Positions 28,361 through 36,033 of a DNA stretch of 64,000 bases are shown here, piece after piece (within the stretch, counting starts at the first letter, position 1; every line of letters starts with the position of its first letter). The stretch is from NCBI RefSeq assembly GCF_000025565.1, contig NC_014121.1, positions 620,001-684,000 on the forward strand, in the 5' to 3' direction. Origin of the DNA: Enterobacter cloacae subsp. cloacae ATCC 13047 (lineage in GTDB: Bacteria; Pseudomonadota; Gammaproteobacteria; Enterobacterales; Enterobacteriaceae). Below the pieces are notes generated by a model, which made no database searches, was not told the DNA's origin, and worked only from the letters and a program-made list of their open reading frames with translations. Both the position numbers and the translations under genes were made by a program.

Positions 28361-28825
28361 TCAGCGCAAATGATGCACAACCTGGTTACTGCTGCCGCGC
28401 CAGATAAGCGCCGGGTCTTTTAAATCCTGTACAAATTTGCCGTCGACCAGCACGTTAATCAGATCCACCACTTCCCTTTGCTGCGCGTTCAGCTCGTCCA
28501 GCTTATAGCCCGTCCAGACCCAGATATCTTTTCCTGCGCACTCGCGGCGAATGCGTTTCACCAGCTTCAGGATCTCCGGCACGTTTTGCGGATGCAGCGG
28601 ATCGCCGCCGGAGAGCGAAATCCCCTGGCGTTTGATGCGGGTGTCGTTGAGGTCGTTAATGATCCGGTCTTCCACCTCGGCAGTAAACGGCATGCCGGAA
28701 TTGAGCCGCCAGGTGCTTTTGTTGTAGCAGCCAGGGCATTCGTGCACGCAGCCTGAGACAAAAAGAGTGCAGCGGGTGCCGGGGCCGTTAACGATGTCGA
28801 CGGGGTAGTACTGGTGATATCGCAT
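28361..28825 (-). CDS. nrdG: Anaerobic ribonucleotide reductase activating protein
   Basis: Radical-SAM activase, 154 aa from MRYHQYYPVDIV. The three-Cys cluster motif CVHECPGC binds the 4Fe-4S centre, and the SGGDP motif is seen downstream. It makes the glycyl radical on NrdD. The 13-codon extension upstream of 28825 lacks family support. It is the second gene of a nrdD-nrdG operon, separated by a palindromic repeat. Confidence 0.97.
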   Translation of the reverse strand: MRYHQYYPVDIVNGPGTRCTLFVSGCVHECPGCYNKSTWRLNSGMPFTAEVEDRIINDLNDTRIKRQGISLSGGDPLHPQNVPEILKLVKRIRRECAGKDIWVWTGYKLDELNAQQREVVDLINVLVDGKFVQDLKDPALIWRGSSNQVVHHLR

Positions 28826-28857
28826 AGAAATGTCCAGAGAATGTATGCGCGCTGATG

Positions 28858-28943
28858 CCCTCACCCCGGCCCTCTCCCACGGGGAGAGGGGGAAGAGTTC
28901 CCTCTCCCTTGAGGGAGAGGGCTAGGGTGAGGGGGAGAACACG
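28858..28943. repeat. Double CCCTCACC-type palindromic repeat between nrdD and nrdG
   Basis: Two inverted copies, CCCTCACCCCGGCCCTCTCCC..GGGGAGAGGG and CCCTCTCCC..GGGAGAGGGCTAGGGTGAGGG, can form one long stem. The location inside an operon suggests it tunes relative nrdD and nrdG mRNA levels. Confidence 0.85.
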
Positions 28944-28947
28944 GAAC

Positions 28948-31086
28948 TTACCCGATCTGCCCATTCCCTAAATGCTTCACGCGGCGTTTCACCTCTTCCT
29001 GCTTACCGGCGTTGAACGGACGCGCATCCGGGCTGCCAAGATAGCCGCACACGCGGCGGGTTACCGATACGCGGGCCGCATCGTGGTTGCCGCATTTCGG
29101 GCAGGTAAAGCCTTTACTGGTACACTCAAACTCGCCGGTAAAGCCGCACTCGTAGCACTCATCGATAGGCGTGTTGGTGCCGTAATACGGCACGTGCTGA
29201 TAGCTGTAATCCCACACGTCTTCCAGCGCTTTAAGGTTGTGCTGGATGTTCGGGTATTCGCCGTAGCAGATAAAGCCGCCGCTGGCGATAGGGGGATAGG
29301 CCGCTTCAAAGTCAATTTTGTCGTACGGGTTAACCTTTTTCTCCACGTCCAGGTGGAAGCTGTTGGTGTAGTAACCTTTATCAGTCACCCCTTCCACAAT
29401 ACCGAACTCGGCGGTGTCCAGACGGCAGAAACGGTCACACAGGTTTTCGCTCGGCGTGCTGTACAGGCTAAAGCCGTAGCCGGTCTCTTCTTTCCACTGG
29501 TCAACGGCATCGCGCAGGCGCTGAACAATGGCGATGCCTTTCTCGCGCAGCGCGTCGCTGTCATACATATGCGTGTTGCCAAACAGGGCGTTGATGGTTT
29601 CGTGAATGCCGATATAGCCCAGCGAGATCGACGCACGACCGTTTTTGAAGATCTCAGACACATCGTCGTCCGCTTTCAGACGCACGCCGCAGGCCCCTTC
29701 CATATAGAGGATTGGCGCGACACGGGCTTTCACCCCTTCCAGACGGGCGATGCGGGTCATCAGCGCTTTACGCGCCAGCTGTAAACGCTCATCCAGCAGC
29801 GCCCAGAAGGCGTCTTCATTACCTTTGGCTTCCAGCGCGATGCGCGGCAGGTTCAGGCTGATCACGCCCAGGTTGTTGCGGCCGTCATGCACCTGCTCAC
29901 CATTTTCGTCCTCATACACGCCGAGGAAGCTGCGACAGCCCATCGGGGTTTTAAACGAACCGGTGACTTTCACCACCTGGTCGTAGTTCAGAATGTCCGG
30001 ATACATACGCTTGCTCGCGCACTCCAGCGCCAGCTGTTTAATGTCGTAGTTCGGGTCACCAAACTTATGGTTCAGACCGTCGCGGATGGCGAACACCAGT
30101 TTCGGGAACACCGCCGTTTTGCGGTTTTTGCCAAGACCGGAGATACGGTTACGCAGAATGGACTGCTGAATCAGGCGCGATTCCCAGCTGGTACCCAGAC
30201 CAAAGCCGAACGTGACAAACGGCGTCTGACCATTCGCGGTATGCAGCGTGTTCACCTCGTACTCCAGCGACTGGAACGCGTCATAGCACTCTTTCTCGGT
30301 GCGGGAATGGGCGTAGCCGTCGGCATCGGGGATTTGCCACTCTTCCGCTGTTTTACGGTGCTTCTTAAAGCTGGCGGTGACAAACGGGGCCAGCACTTCA
30401 TCAATGCGGTTAATGGTGGTGCCGCCATAAATGTGGCTCGCGACCTGGGCGATAATCTGCGCCGTGACGGCCGTCGCCGTGGAGATAGACTTCGGTGGTT
30501 CAATCTCGGCGTTACCCATTTTAAAACCGTGGGTAAGCATGCCCTTGAGGTCGATCAGCATGCAGTTAAACATCGGGAAGAACGGCGAGTAGTCGAGATC
30601 GTGGTAGTGGATCTCACCGCGCTCGTGCGCCGATACCACGTCGCGCGGCAACAGATGCTGACGGGCGTAGTGTTTAGCCACGATACCGGCCAGCAGATCG
30701 CGCTGGGTCGGGATCACCTTGCTGTCTTTATTGGCGTTTTCATTGAGCAGGGCGGAGTTGGTCTGCTCGACCAGACCCCGGATTTCCTGATTCAGACGAC
30801 CGCGCTTCTCACGCTGGACGTCGCGGTCGTGGCGGTACTCAATGTATGCGCGCGCTAACTGCTTGTAAGGACCAGACATCAGCTGGTTCTCAACCGCAGT
30901 CTGGATCTCGCTGATATCCACCTGGCTGCGTTCGTTCATCTGGCGGCTAACGACGTCTGCGACGGTGGCGCAGTAATCTGCGTCATCGACTCCCGCTGCT
31001 TTAGCTGCACGCAGAATGGCTTCCTGAATGCGCTCTGATTTAAACGGCACTTTACAGCCATCACGTTTCATCACATGCGGTGTCAT
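28948..31086 (-). CDS. nrdD: Anaerobic ribonucleoside-triphosphate reductase
   Basis: Class III reductase, 712 aa from MTPHVMKRDGCKVPF. It has an N-terminal ATP cone and a central glycyl-radical barrel. Near the C-terminus is a four-Cys zinc site (CYECG...CPKCG) and the radical loop RRVCGYLGSPDARPF with its Gly. It reduces NTPs to dNTPs under anaerobic growth, using formate as reductant. An ATG two codons further upstream is possible. Confidence 0.98.
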   Translation of the reverse strand: MTPHVMKRDGCKVPFKSERIQEAILRAAKAAGVDDADYCATVADVVSRQMNERSQVDISEIQTAVENQLMSGPYKQLARAYIEYRHDRDVQREKRGRLNQEIRGLVEQTNSALLNENANKDSKVIPTQRDLLAGIVAKHYARQHLLPRDVVSAHERGEIHYHDLDYSPFFPMFNCMLIDLKGMLTHGFKMGNAEIEPPKSISTATAVTAQIIAQVASHIYGGTTINRIDEVLAPFVTASFKKHRKTAEEWQIPDADGYAHSRTEKECYDAFQSLEYEVNTLHTANGQTPFVTFGFGLGTSWESRLIQQSILRNRISGLGKNRKTAVFPKLVFAIRDGLNHKFGDPNYDIKQLALECASKRMYPDILNYDQVVKVTGSFKTPMGCRSFLGVYEDENGEQVHDGRNNLGVISLNLPRIALEAKGNEDAFWALLDERLQLARKALMTRIARLEGVKARVAPILYMEGACGVRLKADDDVSEIFKNGRASISLGYIGIHETINALFGNTHMYDSDALREKGIAIVQRLRDAVDQWKEETGYGFSLYSTPSENLCDRFCRLDTAEFGIVEGVTDKGYYTNSFHLDVEKKVNPYDKIDFEAAYPPIASGGFICYGEYPNIQHNLKALEDVWDYSYQHVPYYGTNTPIDECYECGFTGEFECTSKGFTCPKCGNHDAARVSVTRRVCGYLGSPDARPFNAGKQEEVKRRVKHLGNGQIG

Positions 31087-31109
31087 GATCACTCCATTTT
31101 AAAAACAGG

Positions 31110-31195
31110 TTATCCACAGAGGTGGGGAAGTATGCACCGGGTGGATTATCAGCCAGCCCAATGACTTCCCGCGTTCCCGACCCTTGTTATCCACA
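31110..31195 (-). promoter_or_regulatory. Two perfect DnaA boxes upstream of nrdD
   Basis: TTATCCACA, the high-affinity DnaA box sequence, occurs at 31110-31118 and again in the same orientation at 31187-31195, 77 bases apart. The first lies within about 25 bases of the nrdD start. DnaA boxes are known for the aerobic nrdAB promoter of E. coli. Confidence 0.6.
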
Positions 31196-31246
31196 ATCCC
31201 GGAGAGCGGAGTCGCCGTGTTGTTGTTGGAATAGTAGACGATAAAT

Positions 31247-31301
31247 ACAAGATGTTGGGTCGGCCAGCATTTTAAGTGCTACATATAGTGATTTGCATCA
31301 A
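31247..31301 (-). promoter_or_regulatory. nrdD control region: two NrdR-like boxes and an FNR site
   Basis: ACAAGATGTTGGGT (31247-31260) and GCTACATATAGTGA (31278-31291) each match 11 of 14 positions of the NrdR box ACWATATATWGTGT and are 31 bases apart, three helical turns, a spacing typical of NrdR pairs. GTGATTTGCATCAA (31288-31301) differs from the FNR consensus TTGATNNNNATCAA at one base. Together these fit NrdR repression and anaerobic FNR activation. The remaining sequence up to treC (31302-31459) is AT-rich and shows no gene. Confidence 0.65.
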
Positions 31302-31459
31302 ACATGTTTGCGATTTTTTTGATTCAGAACAAAGTAAAAAGACGAGAGTACAAACGGCGGGCGCTGGAGCGAATGTAAATCCGCAAAGGAAAAATCTGAT
31401 TAATTATTCAACAAAAACAGTAAAGTAAGCCGGGCGCTGCTGTTACGCCCGGCGGGAGA

Positions 31460-33103
31460 TTACGCCTGTAGCCACCAGACGGCTTCAAACGGACGTAGCG
31501 TGGCGGTGTGTGGGGCCGGGTAGTTACTCATGACGGCCTGCCACTCACCGCTGAGAACATCAGATTCCCATTCATGAGACTGATGGCTGAGGTTAGCCAC
31601 CACCACCAGGGTTTTCCCCTGCCACTGGCGGCGATAACACCACAGGGACGGATGTTCCGGCTGCAGATCCTGATAATCGCCCCACGTCAACACCGGCAGG
31701 GTTTTGCGCAGGCGAATTAGCGACTGGTAGGTATAAAACACCGAATCGGGATCGTCCAGCGCCGCGCGGGCGTTGACCGTCTCGTAGTTGTCGCAGACGC
31801 CAATCCACGGCTCACCTTCGGTAAAGCCCGCATTGTGCGAGGCATCCCACTGCATCGGCGTGCGCCCGTTATCGCGCGACTTACTCGCCAGAATCGCCAG
31901 GAGTTCGTTCGGATCGCGGCCGTTAGCTCGCAGTTCGGCGAACATGTTCAGGCTTTCCACGTCGCGGTAATCGGTGATACGGCTGAAGTGCGGGTTGGTC
32001 ATGCCAAGCTCTTCACCCTGATAGATATACGGCGTGCCCTGCATCCCGTGCAGCACCATGCCCAGCATCTTCGCCGCCGGTACGCGGTATTCGCCTTCAT
32101 CGCCAAAGCGCGACACAATGCGCGGCTGATCGTGGTTACACCAGAACAGCGCGTTCCACGCTTTGTTATGCATCCCCTGCTGCCAGTGGTTGAAGAGGGT
32201 TTTCAGCGCCACGAAATCCGGTTTTGCCAGCGTCCATTTTTCGCCGCCGGGGTAATCCACCTTCAGATGATGGAAGTTAAAGGTCATCGACAGCTCGCGC
32301 CCGTCGAGAGACGCATACTGCTGGCAGTTCTCCAGCGAGGTGGAGGACATCTCGCCCACCGTCATCAGATTACGCGGCGTAAAGACGTCGCGGCTCATCT
32401 CCTGGAGATATTCATGAATGCGCGGCCCGTCAGTGTAGAAGCGGCGACCGTCGCCAATATCGTCATTCGGGAAAGCCTGATCTTTCGAAATCAGGTTAAT
32501 CACATCCAGACGCAGGCCGTCCACGCCGCGATCGGCCCAGAACTCGCACACCTTTTTCAGTTCAGCGCGCACGGCCGGATTCTCCCAGTTGAGATCCGCC
32601 TGCTCCGGGGCGAAGAGGTGCAGATAATACTGCTCGCTCTCGGCGTGCCAGCGCCAGGCGTTGCCGCCGAATTTGGAGCGCCAGTTGTTGGGAAGCTGCT
32701 CCGGCGTGCCGTCGCGCCAGATATAAAACTGGCGGTACGGGCTGGCTTTATTCAGTGATTCACGGAACCAGGCGTGCTGGGTTGACGTGTGGTTAAACAC
32801 CATATCCAGCACGATGCGAATGCCGCGTTCATGCGCCTGGGCGACCAGCTCGTCAAAGTCATCCAGCGTGCCGTACGCCGGGTCGATGGCGGTGTAATTC
32901 GCCACGTCGTAGCCGTTATCGACCTGCGGGGAGATGTAAAACGGCGTCAGCCAGATGGCGTCAATACCGAGGGTTTTCAGGTAGTCCAGCCGCTGCGTCA
33001 CGCCGCGCAAATCGCCGGTGCCGCTGCCGGTCGTGTCCTGAAAACTTTTTGGGTAAATCTGATAGATGACTCCGTTCTGCCACCAGTGAGGAAGGGTATT
33101 CAT
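31460..33103 (-). CDS. treC: Trehalose-6-phosphate hydrolase
   Basis: GH13 enzyme, 547 aa from MNTLPHWWQNGVIYQIYPKSF. It cleaves trehalose 6-phosphate to glucose and glucose 6-phosphate in the cytosol. GH13 regions are visible: DMVFNH, DGLRLDVINL (nucleophile Asp), VGEMSS (acid/base Glu) and NHDQPR. It follows treB on the same strand after about 50 bases. Confidence 0.97.
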   Translation of the reverse strand: MNTLPHWWQNGVIYQIYPKSFQDTTGSGTGDLRGVTQRLDYLKTLGIDAIWLTPFYISPQVDNGYDVANYTAIDPAYGTLDDFDELVAQAHERGIRIVLDMVFNHTSTQHAWFRESLNKASPYRQFYIWRDGTPEQLPNNWRSKFGGNAWRWHAESEQYYLHLFAPEQADLNWENPAVRAELKKVCEFWADRGVDGLRLDVINLISKDQAFPNDDIGDGRRFYTDGPRIHEYLQEMSRDVFTPRNLMTVGEMSSTSLENCQQYASLDGRELSMTFNFHHLKVDYPGGEKWTLAKPDFVALKTLFNHWQQGMHNKAWNALFWCNHDQPRIVSRFGDEGEYRVPAAKMLGMVLHGMQGTPYIYQGEELGMTNPHFSRITDYRDVESLNMFAELRANGRDPNELLAILASKSRDNGRTPMQWDASHNAGFTEGEPWIGVCDNYETVNARAALDDPDSVFYTYQSLIRLRKTLPVLTWGDYQDLQPEHPSLWCYRRQWQGKTLVVVANLSHQSHEWESDVLSGEWQAVMSNYPAPHTATLRPFEAVWWLQA

Positions 33104-33154
33104 AATGCGTTCCTGCAAATGCGAAGGGGCGCAACTGCGCCCCGAAAGATGAAG

Positions 33155-34576
33155 TTAAACAATCTGCAGCGCGCCCTGACGGAACTTACGCTGGTAAACC
33201 ACGGTGGTGAGCGCCATAGGGACGATGATCGCGATGGCCATCGCCAGGGCAAACACCTGCCAGAAGGCGGGCTGAATGGAGAGAATACCCGGCAGGCCAC
33301 CAACGCCGATGCCGTTTGCCATCACGCCGTTGAGACCACACACCAGACCCGCCAGACCCGAGCCGATCATGGCGCAGAGCATCGGGAAGCGGTATTTCAG
33401 GTTGATACCGTACATCGCCGGTTCGGTGACCCCGAGATACGCGGAGATGGCGGCCGGAACGGAAATTTCACGCTCGTTATGCTTACGGCTGACCAGAATA
33501 ATGCCCGTTACGGCAGATGCCTGAGCGATGTTAGACAGCGCGATAATCGGCCAGACCGGCGTGCCGCCAAGGCTCTGGATCATCTGCATATCAATCGCCA
33601 GCGTGGTCTGGTGTACGCCGGTGATCACCAGCGGGGCGTACAGGAAGCCGAACAGCGCGGCACCAATCGGCGCGAAGCTGCCGGTCATCAGGTGACGGAC
33701 GGCAAAGGCCACACCGTCGCCGATCATGCGGCCAAACGGACCGATAAAGGCGTGCGCCAGGAACACCGCCAGGATCAGCGAGCAGACCGGCACCACTACC
33801 AGATAGAGGTAATCTGGCACGATGCGTTTCAGGCGCGTCTCAATAAAGCCCAATGCCAGACCCGCCAGCAGTGCCGGGATAACCTGCGCCTGATAGCCCA
33901 CTTTGGCGATGGTGAACAGGCCAAAGTTCCACACTTCCGGCGCCTGCTGGCCAAGTAAGTAAGCGTTCATTAACTGCGGAGAGACCAGCGTTACGCCGAG
34001 CACGATACCCAGAATCGGGGTACCGCCCATTTTACGCACGGCGGACCAGCAAATCCCCACCGGCAGATAGAAGAAGATCGCTTCGCCAATCAGCCACAGG
34101 AAGTCGTAAATGGTTTTCAGCGCCGGGTACATCTGCGCCAGGGTTTTGCCGTCGCTCATCGGCACATCACCGATGACGTTACGGAAGCCTAAAATTAAGC
34201 CCCCGCTGATCAGCGCTGGCAGCAGCGGGAAGAAGATCTCTGCGAAGTGGGAGATAAGCTGCTCGTGCCATTTCATATTCTGGCGCGCGGCCTTTTTGGC
34301 CTGCTCTTTATCTGCCGCGTTGTGCCCGGTAGTGGCGAGCAGAGCCTGATAGTAATCGCCCACTTCGGTACCAATAACCACCTGGAACTGCCCGGCGTTG
34401 GTGAAGCAGCCTTTCACCATCGAAAGCGCTTCAATCGCTTTCGGATTGGCTTTGGCCGGATCGTTCAGCACGAAGCGCAGGCGGGTAATACAATGGCTGA
34501 CCGTCGCGATGTTTTCGCGACCGCCCACCAGGACGATCAGCTGATCGATATCTGCTTGTTTGACTTTACTCATCAT
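33155..34576 (-). CDS. treB: Trehalose PTS permease, EIIBC
   Basis: 473 aa. The IIB domain comes first with the phospho-Cys in NIATVSHCITRLRF (about residue 29), followed by a IIC domain with about ten membrane helices and the GxTEPAMYG signature. It imports trehalose as the 6-phosphate. There is no IIA domain; the glucose IIA (Crr) serves it. It is cotranscribed with treC behind a TreR operator. Confidence 0.97.
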   Translation of the reverse strand: MMSKVKQADIDQLIVLVGGRENIATVSHCITRLRFVLNDPAKANPKAIEALSMVKGCFTNAGQFQVVIGTEVGDYYQALLATTGHNAADKEQAKKAARQNMKWHEQLISHFAEIFFPLLPALISGGLILGFRNVIGDVPMSDGKTLAQMYPALKTIYDFLWLIGEAIFFYLPVGICWSAVRKMGGTPILGIVLGVTLVSPQLMNAYLLGQQAPEVWNFGLFTIAKVGYQAQVIPALLAGLALGFIETRLKRIVPDYLYLVVVPVCSLILAVFLAHAFIGPFGRMIGDGVAFAVRHLMTGSFAPIGAALFGFLYAPLVITGVHQTTLAIDMQMIQSLGGTPVWPIIALSNIAQASAVTGIILVSRKHNEREISVPAAISAYLGVTEPAMYGINLKYRFPMLCAMIGSGLAGLVCGLNGVMANGIGVGGLPGILSIQPAFWQVFALAMAIAIIVPMALTTVVYQRKFRQGALQIV

Positions 34577-34649
34577 GAAACCTCATGACAGATGGGAGGG
34601 GTGTAATGACCTGAGCGCAAGCCTACTCCTTCAGCGGGACGGCGAAAAT

Positions 34650-34661
34650 GGGAACGTTCCC
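34650..34661. promoter_or_regulatory. TreR operator
   Basis: GGGAACGTTCCC is a perfect 12-base palindrome in the treR-treB gap, matching the LacI-family TreR site type. TreR binding is relieved by trehalose 6-phosphate. Confidence 0.8.
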
Positions 34662-34700
34662 GAAATCGGGCGAAGATCACAATAAACCGATTTATGGCGG

Positions 34701-35648
34701 TTATGAAAGATGGACGGGAATGACGATTTGGCGGGGTTCTGCGCGCCCGTTGATCTGCTCAATCAGCTGTGCGGCGGCCTGACGGCCGGACTCAGCGTAG
34801 CCCGGATCGACGGTGATGATCTCCGGGTGCAGGAACTTCATCAGCGGGGTACTGCCTACGCTGGCGACCTGCAGGTCGTCGATGCGCTGTTCCTGTAAAT
34901 ATTTGCTCGCACCCAGCGCCAGGGTATCGGTCGCGCACACCAGCGCGGTGGTCTGCGGGGTCAGTACGCTGGCGACCTGTTCATAGCCCTGCTTCATGCC
35001 AAGCCCGGGCAGGGAAGCCACGGCAGAGAGGTTGTGCTTTTTGCAAAACGCCAGATAGGCTTCGTGACGGCGTTTGCCGGTGGTGACGTCCGCGTGCGGT
35101 ACGCCAAGATAGCTGATATGGCGATGGCCTTTTTCGTACAGGCGCTGCATCAGGGTAATAATCGCCCCTTCATCGTCATAGCAGACGGACGCAAATCCGT
35201 GGGCATCGCGTGCCAGCAAGACCAGCGAGGGTTGCCAGGGTTTGAGCATCTCCTCTTTAATGCCGGTAAAGCCAAACAGGACCACCCCGTCGATGTTGCG
35301 TCGCGCCAGCATCCCCAGATGCTCTTCCACCAGCTGTGGCGAGAACTGGCTCTCCATCATGATTGGATCGTAACCCTGCTCATAGAAGGCGGGCAGCATG
35401 GTTTGTACGGCGAGGTTTTCAGAGAGAGAATCCAGACGCGAGACAATAATGGCGACCACTTTATCGCTCTGTCCGCGCATGGCGCGTGCGGAACGGGAAG
35501 GGGAAAACCCGTGCTGATTCATCACCGCCTCGACGCGCTCGCGCGTGCGTTCGCTGACACCGCTCTCGTTGTTCAGCACGCGCGACACGGTGGATTTCCC
35601 CACGCCGCTTAAACGCGCAATGTCTTTAATCGTAAGGCGGTTTTGCAT
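34701..35648 (-). CDS. treR: Trehalose operon repressor
   Basis: LacI-family repressor, 315 aa. The N-terminal HTH is LTIKDIARLSGVGKSTVSRVLNNE with the hinge following; a periplasmic-binding-like effector domain covers the rest. It controls treBC from the palindrome just downstream. In E. coli the inducer is trehalose 6-phosphate and trehalose is an anti-inducer. Confidence 0.97.
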   Translation of the reverse strand: MQNRLTIKDIARLSGVGKSTVSRVLNNESGVSERTRERVEAVMNQHGFSPSRSARAMRGQSDKVVAIIVSRLDSLSENLAVQTMLPAFYEQGYDPIMMESQFSPQLVEEHLGMLARRNIDGVVLFGFTGIKEEMLKPWQPSLVLLARDAHGFASVCYDDEGAIITLMQRLYEKGHRHISYLGVPHADVTTGKRRHEAYLAFCKKHNLSAVASLPGLGMKQGYEQVASVLTPQTTALVCATDTLALGASKYLQEQRIDDLQVASVGSTPLMKFLHPEIITVDPGYAESGRQAAAQLIEQINGRAEPRQIVIPVHLS

Positions 35649-35725
35649 GCTGTATTCCCTGTAACAACGATAACGGTGTCAAATGAGCCTAATGCTATAG
35701 CGCTAATTCGCTATGGGCAAAGTCT

Positions 35726-35760
35726 GGTTTACGTTCGGTTTATTTGAGGGTGGGTATAAT
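35726..35760 (+). promoter_or_regulatory. PhoP box and -10 of the mgtA promoter
   Basis: GGTTTA-CGTTC-GGTTTA (35726-35742) is a perfect direct-repeat PhoP box. TATAAT (35755-35760) lies 12 bases further on, as in PhoP-activated promoters where the box replaces the -35. Confidence 0.9.
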
Positions 35761-35764
35761 ACCG

Positions 35765-36033
35765 CCCGACGCGCCGCTTAGGGTACGGTTAAATCCTTAT
35801 ACTGCGCGGCGTACCCCTTATTTTTACTTACCGGAGGCGACATGGATCCCGATCCCACACCTCTCCTGACCAGGAGAACCCCTTCTTTCCGGTAAGCCAG
35901 CCTTGTGCTGTCTCACCGGTGATGTGAGGCAGCAACGTTCTGAACGTTCCTGCTTGAAAATTTAAGTGCCTGTCAGGTACGGCTTTGCCACGCCTGCAGG
36001 AATGACTGCGTCCGCCCTGGCGGATGCGGGGGA
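35765..36033 (+). ncRNA. mgtA 5' leader (Mg2+-responsive)
   Basis: The ~265-base untranslated leader between the PhoP promoter and mgtA holds the mgtL peptide and several GC-rich inverted segments (such as CTGTCTCACC.GGTGATGTGAGGCAG near 35908-35933). In E. coli and Salmonella this leader controls elongation by Mg2+ and by mgtL translation. The exact fold was not computed. Confidence 0.65.
35842..35895 (+). CDS. mgtL: MgtL leader peptide
   Basis: Seventeen codons, MDPDPTPLLTRRTPSFR, with GGAGG 5 bases upstream of the ATG. The Asp/Pro alternation at codons 2-7 matches MgtL of Salmonella and E. coli, where slow translation of prolines or ribosome destabilisation at acidic-Pro runs in low Mg2+ favours mgtA readthrough. 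The second half has diverged, but Pro14 and Arg17 remain. Confidence 0.87.
   Translation: MDPDPTPLLTRRTPSFR

Noticed and set aside
32789..33958. 389-codon open frame on the plus strand opposite treC and treB
   Set aside because: It is an antisense shadow of the conserved treBC genes; His/Arg-rich, repeat-free translation with no domain.
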